Shown here: piece after piece, positions 40,526 to 47,123 of the stretch | Numbering within the stretch: position 1 is the stretch's first letter | Layout: each line of letters begins with the position of its first letter | NCBI RefSeq assembly: GCF_011045075.1 | Contig: NZ_JAAKZZ010000004.1 | Span: 1-47,123 of the forward strand | Direction: 5' to 3' | Source: Streptomyces boncukensis | GTDB taxonomy: Bacteria; Actinomycetota; Actinomycetes; Streptomycetales; Streptomycetaceae | Length of the DNA: 47,123 bases | Program-made: the position numbers and the translations under genes | The notes under the pieces: model-generated | What the model saw: only the letters and a program-made list of their open reading frames with translations | What the model was told of the DNA's origin: nothing | Database searches by the model: none

Positions 40526-41734
40526 TCAGAACTCCTCGGTGGCGGTGGCGGTGGCGACGGCGGAGCCGGGGGCGACGGCCCCGGCGGGAGCGGAGGCGGC
40601 GGAGGCGGCGGCGCCGGACGCGGTGATCCGCAGATCCGGGCCGAGGCGCTCGGTCTCGCAGACGGTGAGCCGCAACGCCTGCGCGATCGTGCTGATTCCC
40701 GCGTCCCCGAGCACGGCAGGGCCCGCGCCCAGCAGCACCGGGGCGAGGTAGCCGACGACCCGGTCGACCAGCCGCTCGGCGACGAACGCGCCGGCGAGCG
40801 CCGCGCCGCCCTCCAGCAGCACGGAGCGCACCTCGCGCGCGTGCAGCGCGGCGAGCAGGGCGTGCAGGTCGAGTCCGGCTGCCCGGCCGGCAGGGCGGGC
40901 CCGGGGCAGCCGCAGCAGCTCGGCCGCGCCCTCCAGCTCCGACGCGTCGGCGTCCTCGGCGACGGCGATCAGGGCGGGGGCCGCGTCGTCCAGGACCCGG
41001 GCGCCGCGCTTGACGGCGGAGGCGTGGGTGTCCAGCACGACGCGCAGCGGCTGTACGGCGCCGGGGACGCCGCGCACCGCGAGGTGCGGGTCGTCGGCGC
41101 GGGCCGTGCCGGAGCCGACGAGCACGGCGTCCGCCTCGGCGCGCAGCCGGTGCACGTCGGCGCGTGCGGCCTCGGAGGTGATCCAGCGGCTGGAGCCGTC
41201 GGCCGCGGCCGTACGGCCGTCCAGCGTCGCGGCGAACTTCCAGGTCACATACGGGCGGTGGTGCAGGACGGAGGTGAGCCAGGCGATGTTCCCGGCCGCC
41301 GCCTCGTCGGCGAAGAGCCCGCCCTCGACGTCGACGCCGGCGTCCGCGAGAGCGCGGGCTCCGCCGGTGGCGGTGGGGTCGGGGTCCGCGACGGCGTAGA
41401 CGACGCGGGCGATCCCGGCGCCGATGAGCGCCCGGGAGCAGGGGCCGGTGCGGCCGGTGTGGTTGCAGGGCTCCAGAGTGACGACGGCGGTCCCGCCGCG
41501 GGCGTCGTCCCCGGCCTCGGCGAGGGCGTGGATCTCGGCGTGCGGTCCGCCGGCGCGCTGGTGCCAGCCCTCCCCCACGGTGCGGCCCGCACGGTCGAGG
41601 ATCACACAGCCGACGACGGGGTTGGGGCTGGTCGAGCCGAGTCCGCGCGCGGCGAGGTCGAGGGCGCGGCGCATCGCGGCGCGCTCGGCACGTCCCGGCT
41701 GAGAGCCGGACGGCGCTTCGGAGTGGGTGGCCAC
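40526..41734 (-). CDS. ribD: Bifunctional deaminase/reductase of riboflavin synthesis
   Basis: This 402-residue protein has an N-terminal zinc deaminase (GPHAEIHALAEAG and TLEPCNHTGRTGPC) and a C-terminal reductase (VTWKFAATLDGRTAAADGSSRWIT and RSVLLEGGAALAGAF). It catalyses two consecutive steps in riboflavin synthesis. The GTG at 41734 is chosen because AGGAGG lies five bases upstream; a longer open frame to 41914 runs back into the riboswitch and is not coding. It is the first gene of the operon behind the FMN riboswitch. Confidence 0.94.
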   Translation of the reverse strand: MATHSEAPSGSQPGRAERAAMRRALDLAARGLGSTSPNPVVGCVILDRAGRTVGEGWHQRAGGPHAEIHALAEAGDDARGGTAVVTLEPCNHTGRTGPCSRALIGAGIARVVYAVADPDPTATGGARALADAGVDVEGGLFADEAAAGNIAWLTSVLHHRPYVTWKFAATLDGRTAAADGSSRWITSEAARADVHRLRAEADAVLVGSGTARADDPHLAVRGVPGAVQPLRVVLDTHASAVKRGARVLDDAAPALIAVAEDADASELEGAAELLRLPRARPAGRAAGLDLHALLAALHAREVRSVLLEGGAALAGAFVAERLVDRVVGYLAPVLLGAGPAVLGDAGISTIAQALRLTVCETERLGPDLRITASGAAASAASAPAGAVAPGSAVATATATEEF

Positions 41735-41886
41735 CGGGTCCTCCTGCCTCTTCGGCATGGACTCCGGGGCTGCGCGGGACTCAGTGACGGACGCTGACTC
41801 CGGGGCGCCCCCTCGGGGACGGGGCCCGCTCCCCGGTTCCGGGGGCAGGGCCGCCGCGCTGGGCGGAGCACCGGCCTCGGCCCGCC

Positions 41887-42013
41887 GCGCACTGCCTCCC
41901 ATCCGGACTTTCACCGTCGGTCCAGGAGTTTCACCTGGTCAACCGGCCGCTGGCGGCGGCCGGGTCGCGGACTTTAACCGCCGGTTCGGACTTTCACCGA
42001 CCCCGGAGTGCGC
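41887..42013 (-). promoter_or_regulatory. FMN riboswitch (RFN element) controlling the rib operon
   Basis: On the minus strand the sequence shows the conserved RFN blocks in order: GGGGTCGGTGAAAGTCCG, then CGGTTAAAGTCCGCGACCC, GACCAGGTGAAACTCC, and GACGGTGAAAGTCCGGATG, ending GGGAGGCAGTGCGC. The closing P1 helix pairs bases 42007-42013 with 41887-41893 (GCGCACT/AGTGCGC). It lies about 150 nt before the ribD start. FMN binding would lower expression of the riboflavin genes. The 150-nt linker is GC-rich and can form several stems, so both terminator and ribosome-site-sequestering mechanisms are open. Confidence 0.95.
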
Positions 42014-42235
42014 TGCTGACTGAAGTTGTACGCCCGTACCCGATCTCTCGTACGGGGTGTACAAGGTCCAGTCTGCCACGCTGCCCGGCGGACTATGCCG
42101 ACGCCCGCTGTGGGCTGACTCACAGCACACCGCAGGGCACGGCGGCGCGCAGGCGTTCGACCGGGCCGTGCCCCGGGCACGATCTCCGCACAAACGGCCG
42201 GGGTCCGGGGGCCGGGGACCAGAGGGAGCTGACAC
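42014..42235. promoter_or_regulatory. Divergent promoter region of the rib operon and MFS gene
   Basis: This 222-bp gap separates the riboswitch leader (minus) from the MFS gene (plus). It contains the promoter of the rib transcript. No convincing -10/-35 pair was found by eye; a TTGTAC about 60 bp upstream of the aptamer is only a candidate. A ribosome site AGAGGGAG precedes the MFS ATG. Confidence 0.4.
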
Positions 42236-43525
42236 ATGCGACGCACGAACCGCGCCGGGGCCGCCGGGCCCGCGCCGGGGCCGCCGCCCCAGCCCGGTGT
42301 GATCCGCGCGCGGCGCGCCGTCGCCGTGGTCTTCGCGGTGCACGGGACGGCGAGCGGCAGCTTCGCGACCCGCATCCCCTGGCTCCGCGAACACCTCGGG
42401 CTGAGCCCGGGGTGGCTCGGGGTGGCGCTGGTCTGCATGACGGCCGGGGCCTCGGCGGCCATGCCGCTGTCCGCACGGCTCGCACACCGCTACGGGCCGC
42501 GCCGCTCGCTGGCCTGGCTCTGCCTGATGTGCTGCGCGGGCCTCGCGCTGCCCGCCCCCGCCCCGGCGCTCGGCTGGCTGTGCCTGGCGCTGTTCTGCTA
42601 CGGCTGCGGGCTCGGCCTGATGGATGTGGCGATGAACGCGCACGGCGTCCGGGTCGAGGAGCGGTACGGCCGGTCCGTGATGTCGGGCCTGCACGGGATG
42701 TGGAGCGTGGGCACGCTGCTGGGCGGGGCCGGGGGCGTCCTGGCGGCGCACGGCGGGCTGGACGCGCGGGTGCACCTGGGGGTGGCAGCGCCGCTGCTGG
42801 CCGCGGTCGCGCTCACCGCGTGCCGGGGCACGCTGGACGACGGGGCCGCCGGCGGCGGGCCGGGCACGGAGCACGGCGGCCGGTCCGGGGCGCCGGAGGA
42901 GGCGCCGCCCCGGTTCGCGCTGCCCGCGCGCGGCGTGCTGGCGATCGGCGTCGTCGGCTTCTGCGCGGTCTTCGCCGAGGGCGCCTCGATGGACTGGTCC
43001 GGCATCTATCTGGACGACGTCACGGGCGCCGGTCCGGGCCTGGCGGCCTCCGCATACACCGCGTTCGCCTGCACGATGGCCGTGGCCCGGCTGTCCGGCG
43101 ACGCGGTGGTGCGGCGGCTGGGGCCGGTCAGGACGGTGCGCGCGGGCGGCGTGCTGGCGACCCTGGGCGCGGGCCTGGTGGTGGCGGCGCGGGTGCCGGC
43201 CGCCGCCGTCGCGGGCTTCGCGCTGATCGGGGTGGGCATCGCGGTGGTGGTGCCGCTGTGCTTCGCGGCGGCGGGGCGGATGGGCGGTGCCGCGCCGGGG
43301 CAGGCCATCGCCGGGGTGGCGACGCTCGCCTACGCTTCGGGGCTGGCCGCCCCGGCGGCGGTGGGGTGGATCGCGGAGACGACCTCGCTGTCGGCGTCGT
43401 TCGGAGTGGTGACGGTGCTGCTGGTGGGCCTGATCGCCGGCGCGGGGGTGCTGCGGACGGAGTCCGCGACGCGGGGCGCGCCTGCTGTCGCCCCCGCCCG
43501 GGAGGAGGGCGCCGAGCGGGGCTGA
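42236..43525 (+). CDS. MFS transporter
   Basis: This 429-residue protein has about 12 hydrophobic segments typical of major facilitator permeases, with the loop motif ARLAHRYGPRRSLAW after the second helix and LGLMDVAMNAHGVRVEERYGRSVMSGLHGMWSVGTLLGG in the fourth and fifth. The MNAHGV and LHGMWSVG segments resemble the YbjJ-like MFS family. The substrate is unknown. It is divergent from the rib operon and co-directional with the permease downstream, with a 150-bp gap. Confidence 0.82.
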   Translation: MRRTNRAGAAGPAPGPPPQPGVIRARRAVAVVFAVHGTASGSFATRIPWLREHLGLSPGWLGVALVCMTAGASAAMPLSARLAHRYGPRRSLAWLCLMCCAGLALPAPAPALGWLCLALFCYGCGLGLMDVAMNAHGVRVEERYGRSVMSGLHGMWSVGTLLGGAGGVLAAHGGLDARVHLGVAAPLLAAVALTACRGTLDDGAAGGGPGTEHGGRSGAPEEAPPRFALPARGVLAIGVVGFCAVFAEGASMDWSGIYLDDVTGAGPGLAASAYTAFACTMAVARLSGDAVVRRLGPVRTVRAGGVLATLGAGLVVAARVPAAAVAGFALIGVGIAVVVPLCFAAAGRMGGAAPGQAIAGVATLAYASGLAAPAAVGWIAETTSLSASFGVVTVLLVGLIAGAGVLRTESATRGAPAVAPAREEGAERG

Positions 43526-43676
43526 GCCCTTCCCGCCGACGCGGGGCCCACACCGGTCGGCGCCCCGGACGTGCCCCGGACGTGTCCCGGCAGGGGCGCG
43601 GGGCCGGGAGGCGGGCGCCACTCCCCCGACCGCATACCATGTGGCCGGAATTCGACGGCTGAAGCGGAGCGACAAC

Positions 43677-45131
43677 ATGGGCGGCGGGGTACGCGACGGA
43701 CTCGGCGTGCGATGGAGGGTCCACGGCGACGGCCGCGTCCCGGCCCCCGGCGCCGTCGTACGCCCCGACGAACGGCTCTCCTGGCCGCGTACGGCGGGCC
43801 TCGGCGCCCAGCACGTGGTCGCGATGTTCGGGGCGAGCTTCGTGGCGCCGGTCCTGATGGGCCTCGACCCGAACCTCGCGATCATGATGTCCGGCCTGGC
43901 CACCATGGTGTTTCTGCTGGCCACCCGGGGCCGGGTGCCGAGCTATCTCGGGTGCAGCCTGTCCTTCGTCGGGGTGGCCGCCGTGATCCGGGGACAGGGC
44001 GGCGACAGCGCGACCGTGACCGGGGCCATCCTGGTCGTGGGCGCCGCGCTGTTCCTGGTCGGCCTCGCCGTACGGAAGTTCGGCGCGCGGATCATCCACG
44101 CCGCGATGCCGCCGATCGTCACCGGCGCCGTGGTGATGCTGATCGGCTTCAACCTCGCGCCCGTGACCGCCGGCACATACTGGCCGCAGGACCAGTGGAC
44201 CGCGCTGCTCACGATGCTGCTGACCGGCCTCGCGGTGGTCTGTCTGCGCGGCTTCTGGTCGCGGGTGGCGATCTTCCTGGGGCTGGTCGCCGGATATCTG
44301 ATGTCCTGGGCCTTCGACGCGGCGTTCGGAAAGATCCACTCGCCCGACGGCGGCAGCAAGGCGGTCGACCACTGGCGGCTGGACCTGAGCGCGGTACGGG
44401 ACGCGGACTGGTTCGGGCTCCCGTCGGTGCACGGTCCGTCGTTCTCCTGGTCGGCGGTGCTCGTCGCGCTGCCGGTGGTGATCGCCCTGGTGGCGGAGAA
44501 CGCCGGGCACGTCAAGGCGGTGGGCGAGATGACGGGCGACCCGCTGGACGACCAGCTCGGCACCGCCATCGCCGCGGACGGCGCGGGCAGCGTGCTGTCC
44601 ACCTCGCTGGGCGGCCCCGCGACGACCACGTACTCGGAGAACATCGGCGTCATGGCCGCCACCCGGGTCTACTCCACGGCCGCCTACTGGGCCGCGGCCT
44701 GCTTCGCGCTGCTCTTCGGCCTGTGCCCGAAGTTCGGCGCGGTCGTCGCGGCGGTCCCGGGCGGGGTGCTGGGCGGGATCACCGTGATCCTGTACGGGAT
44801 GATCGGCCTGCTGGGCGCCCAGATCTGGATCAGCAACGGGGTCGATCTGCGCAACCCCCTCAACCTCGTCCCGGCCGCCGCGGGCATCATCATCGGCGTC
44901 GGCGGCGTCAGCCTGGAGATCACCGACAACTTCGAGCTGGGCGGCATCGCCCTGGGCACCCTGGTGGTGCTCACCGGCTACCACGTCCTGCGGGCGCTGG
45001 CCCCCGCACACCTCAAGTCCCAGGAGCCGCTGCTCGACGAGGGCACCAGTTCGTACGACCCGGAGGGCCAGGACCCGGAGGGCCAGGATCCGGGGGCCCA
45101 GGATCCTGGGGCCGGGCGCGGCACGGAGTGA
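43677..45131 (+). CDS. Uracil/xanthine permease (NCS2 family)
   Basis: This 484-residue protein has the NCS2 layout: an N-terminal LGAQHVVAMFGASFVAPVLMGLDPNL (family motif QH), then LVAENAGHVKAVGEMTG (the substrate-site E..GH motif) and AATTTYSENIGVMAAT-like segments (GGPATTTYSENIGVM). Such proteins bring in uracil, xanthine or uric acid with H+ or Na+. The E-N-x-G-H motif fits UraA-type transporters best, but the exact base is not proved. The ATG at 43677 with GGAG seven bases upstream is used rather than the ATG at 43641. A DPEGQ-type repeat lies at the C-terminus. Confidence 0.88.
   Translation: MGGGVRDGLGVRWRVHGDGRVPAPGAVVRPDERLSWPRTAGLGAQHVVAMFGASFVAPVLMGLDPNLAIMMSGLATMVFLLATRGRVPSYLGCSLSFVGVAAVIRGQGGDSATVTGAILVVGAALFLVGLAVRKFGARIIHAAMPPIVTGAVVMLIGFNLAPVTAGTYWPQDQWTALLTMLLTGLAVVCLRGFWSRVAIFLGLVAGYLMSWAFDAAFGKIHSPDGGSKAVDHWRLDLSAVRDADWFGLPSVHGPSFSWSAVLVALPVVIALVAENAGHVKAVGEMTGDPLDDQLGTAIAADGAGSVLSTSLGGPATTTYSENIGVMAATRVYSTAAYWAAACFALLFGLCPKFGAVVAAVPGGVLGGITVILYGMIGLLGAQIWISNGVDLRNPLNLVPAAAGIIIGVGGVSLEITDNFELGGIALGTLVVLTGYHVLRALAPAHLKSQEPLLDEGTSSYDPEGQDPEGQDPGAQDPGAGRGTE
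45058..45113 (+). repeat. 15-bp imperfect repeat at the permease C-terminus
   Basis: About four units encode DPEGQDPEGQDPGAQDPGA in the cytoplasmic tail. Units one and two are nearly identical, and three and four have diverged. Confidence 0.8.
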
Positions 45132-45211
45132 CCGCGGGCCGTGTCCCCCGTCCGTGGGCCGTACGGACCGGGCGCGCGGCCGAGGACGGCGCGGGCTGTC
45201 ACGCTGCGTCC

Positions 45212-45919
45212 ATGACGACAGCTGAACAGGTGCCCGCGCAGCGGGCGGGAGACGTGCTCCCGATCCGGGACGTGACGGCGCGGATGCGGGAGATCGGCGC
45301 GGAGCTGCCGCCGCGGGACGGGGTGGCGGTGTTCAACCGGGTGTACCTCTCGGTGACCGAGGAGCTGGAACGGCGGCTGGCGGCGGGCCTGTTCGAGGAG
45401 CGGGAGGCGACCGGCGAACTCGGCGCCCGGTTCGCGGCGCGGTACCTGGACGCGGTGGACGCCGAGCGGGCCGGCCGGCGGCCCCCCGCCTGCTGGCGCC
45501 CGCTGTTCCAGATGCGGCGTCACCCGGCCGTGCACGCCCTGCAGTTCGCGCTCGCCGGGATCAACGCGCACATCGGGCACGACCTCCCGCTGTCCCTGGT
45601 GGACACCTGCCGGTCGCGCGGCACCGAACCCGACGCCCTGGAGGCGGACTACGAACGGATCGGGGAGCTGCTGACCGGGCTGGAGGAGCGGATCCGGGAG
45701 GATCTGATGCCGGGGCCCGACCTGCTGGACGTGGCCGATCCGCTCACCCATCTCGTCGGATCCTGGAGCCTGGAGCGGGCGCGCGGCGGGGCGTGGGCGG
45801 CGTTCCGCGCGCTGTGGGGGCTGCGCGCGTTCGAGGCGCTGGCGGAGGAGATGACGGAGGGCCTGGATGCCACCGTGGGCATGACGGGCCGCTACCTGCT
45901 CACTCCGCTGGACCGCTAG
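45212..45919 (+). CDS. DUF5995-like protein
   Basis: This 235-residue protein, probably all helical, begins MTTAEQVPAQRAGDVLPIRDVTARMREIGAELPPRDGVAVFNRVYLSVTEEL and contains PLFQMRRHPAVHALQFALAGINAHIGHDLPLSLVDTC. That arrangement (N-rich VNAHIGHDL) is what I recall for DUF5995 proteins of actinobacteria, with a His-rich central helix that might hold a metal. No catalytic function is known to me. The ATG at 45212 lies 80 bp after the permease stop. Confidence 0.7.
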   Translation: MTTAEQVPAQRAGDVLPIRDVTARMREIGAELPPRDGVAVFNRVYLSVTEELERRLAAGLFEEREATGELGARFAARYLDAVDAERAGRRPPACWRPLFQMRRHPAVHALQFALAGINAHIGHDLPLSLVDTCRSRGTEPDALEADYERIGELLTGLEERIREDLMPGPDLLDVADPLTHLVGSWSLERARGGAWAAFRALWGLRAFEALAEEMTEGLDATVGMTGRYLLTPLDR

Positions 45920-46015
45920 CGGGTGGCGGGCGAGGGGGTCTTGCGGGGACCGTTACCGTCCCGTAGGTATGTGAGGGTTCAATCAAGACGCTCACTCTCC
46001 CGCGAAGGGGACGGA

Positions 46016-46945
46016 ATGGCACTGCGACTCGGTATGGGGCTCCCGCAGACGGGCAGCTATGACACCGCCCGCGATGTGACGGCGGCGGCACGGGCGGCCG
46101 AGGAGATCGGCTACGACAGCGTGTGGGTGCTGGACCGGCTGATGCGGCCCGAGGAGCCCCTGGACGACATGTATCTGATCCCCGGTCTGCCGTGGGCCGA
46201 GTACTTCCGCTCGGTCGCCGACCCGCTGGTGACGCTGGCGCAGGCGGCGGCCGTCACCGAGCGGGTACGGCTGGGCTCCGCCGTGCTGGTGGCCCCGCTG
46301 CGTTCGCCGTTCCTGCTGGCGCGGGCCCTGGCGTCGCTGGACGCGGCGAGCGGCGGCCGGGTGGTCGCGGGCTTCGGCACGGGCTGGTCCCGCGACGAGT
46401 ACCGCGCGGCGGGGGCCGACCACGCCGCGCGCGGCGCCGCGCTGGACGAGGTGCTCGACGTGTGCGCCGCGGTGTGGGGCCCGGATCCGGTGCCCGCGTA
46501 CGAGGGGGAGCGCACCCGCTTCACCCCGTCCGCCGTCGGCCCCAAGCCCGCCGGCCGCATCCCGGTGCTGCTGGCCGGGCACGCCGACCGCGCGCTGCGG
46601 CGGATGGCGCGGCGCGCGGACGGGTGGGTGCCGTCGTTCGTGACCGTCGAGCAGGTGACGGCCGTACGGGCCCGGCTGGCCGCGCTGGCCGCCGAGGCGG
46701 GCCGGGACCCCGCCGCGCTGACCACCACCGTACGGGCCTCCGTGGAGCTCACGGACAAGCCGCGGGACGGCGAGCGGATGCCGTACCAGGGCAGCGTCGA
46801 GCAGATCGTGGAGGACCTGGCGGCGTTCGCCCGGGCCGGCGTGGACGAGGTGCTGCTCGACACCCAGCTCACCGCCGGCTCGGCGGGCGAGCTCGTCGAG
46901 CAGGCCCGGGTGCTGCACACGGCGGCGCGCGACGCCGGGCTCTGA
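46016..46945 (+). CDS. F420-dependent LLM-class oxidoreductase
   Basis: This 309-residue TIM-barrel protein is luciferase-like. Its marks are LGMGLPQTGSYDTARDVTAAARAAEEIGYDSVWVLDRL near the N-terminus, RVRLGSAVLVAPLRSPFLLARALASLDAASGGRVVAGFGTGWSRDEYRAAG, and PVLLAGHADRALRRMARRADGWVPSF. It fits the TIGR03619-type F420-dependent group. Substrates of such enzymes vary widely and cannot be told here. A GAAGGGGACGG ribosome region precedes the ATG at 46016. It is not linked to a recognisable pathway in this window. Confidence 0.87.
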   Translation: MALRLGMGLPQTGSYDTARDVTAAARAAEEIGYDSVWVLDRLMRPEEPLDDMYLIPGLPWAEYFRSVADPLVTLAQAAAVTERVRLGSAVLVAPLRSPFLLARALASLDAASGGRVVAGFGTGWSRDEYRAAGADHAARGAALDEVLDVCAAVWGPDPVPAYEGERTRFTPSAVGPKPAGRIPVLLAGHADRALRRMARRADGWVPSFVTVEQVTAVRARLAALAAEAGRDPAALTTTVRASVELTDKPRDGERMPYQGSVEQIVEDLAAFARAGVDEVLLDTQLTAGSAGELVEQARVLHTAARDAGL

Positions 46946-47047
46946 CCGCGCGCCGAACAGCAGGGGCAGCCCCGACCCAGCACGATCCGCCGGACAGACC
47001 CTAGGGGGTGTTTCGAAAGCCCCGTGCGGCGCATGGGGCGTCCGGTG

Positions 47048-47122
47048 CGTGCTCTCGGCGTGCCGGGTGAAAGCCCTCGTACTGGGCGTACTCGGGCTTT
47101 CGGCCGGTGCGGCGAGAGCACG
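47048..47122. repeat. Large imperfect inverted repeat at the window edge
   Basis: Two arms of about 35 bp (47048-47082 and 47088-47122), separated by a TGGGC loop, pair except for about seven mismatches. The first arm begins CGTGCTCTCG and the second ends CGAGAGCACG. A second, shorter stem (GCCCCGTGCG/CGCATGGGGC) begins at about 47019. It follows the LLM gene by about 100 bp and may be its terminator, but the size and symmetry also fit a REP-like or mobile element end. The next bases are outside the window. Confidence 0.6.
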
Positions 47123-47123
47123 T

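Noticed and set aside
41735..41914. N-terminal extension of RibD
   Set aside because: It runs back toward the FMN riboswitch leader and lacks a ribosome site; the GTG at 41734 has AGGAGG.
1..47123. CRISPR array, rRNA or intact IS element
   Set aside because: No regularly spaced repeats, rRNA signatures or transposase genes could be found in the window.

Overview
The window is high-GC actinobacterial DNA, most likely from a Streptomyces chromosome. The evidence is the strong codon bias, GTG/TTG starts, chains of ATGA/GTGA-overlapped genes, a SARP regulator, an XRE/ImmA-like/MAB_1171c-like trio, and a ribD-ribE-ribM-ribBA-ribH-hisE-hisG run under an FMN riboswitch.

Layout. (1) About 0.2-7.0 kb is the left arm of a lipid-type biosynthetic cluster: a divergent acyl-CoA dehydrogenase; a fatty acyl-AMP ligase, acyl carrier protein and SGNH hydrolase operon; and a SARP regulator, NTF2-like protein and second SGNH hydrolase operon. 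(2) 7.3-9.6 kb holds an XRE regulator, an HExxH ImmA/IrrE-like protein and a multi-pass membrane protein. (3) 9.8-23.0 kb is the main arm, all on the + strand: AraC regulator, zinc MDR dehydrogenase, hotdog thioesterase, crotonase, acyl-CoA dehydrogenase, second ACP, membrane desaturase, second FAAL, thioester-reductase-like SDR, classical SDR, cyclopropane-synthase-like methyltransferase and FAD amine-oxidase-like protein. No PKS or NRPS module is present. The simplest reading is that free fatty acids are activated by FAAL, loaded on stand-alone ACPs, dehydrogenated or desaturated, C-methylated or cyclopropanated, and released by reduction or hydrolysis. (4) 23.1-28.4 kb looks like a decayed integrative element. 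It is bracketed by an exact 51-bp direct repeat that lies inside the 3' end of a C39-type peptidase gene. It carries an integrase remnant next to the right repeat, an XRE-TPR regulator, a five-gene operon of tiny overlapping ORFs, a truncated small ORF and a frameshifted secreted hydrolase. (5) 28.3-47.1 kb is ordinary chromosome: the C39 peptidase, a uridine-kinase-like gene, an EccA/CbbX-like AAA ATPase, two CNNM/CorC-type proteins, a PH-domain protein, the his and rib genes, an MFS permease, a uracil/xanthine permease, a DUF5995-like protein and an F420-type LLM oxidoreductase. A large imperfect hairpin lies at the right edge.

The two most interesting points are the FAAL/ACP/desaturase/thioester-reductase/methyltransferase lipid cluster with its two FAAL-ACP pairs, and the remnant integrative element embedded in the C39 gene just downstream of it. 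All functional statements come from reading motifs and gene order; no database search was run.
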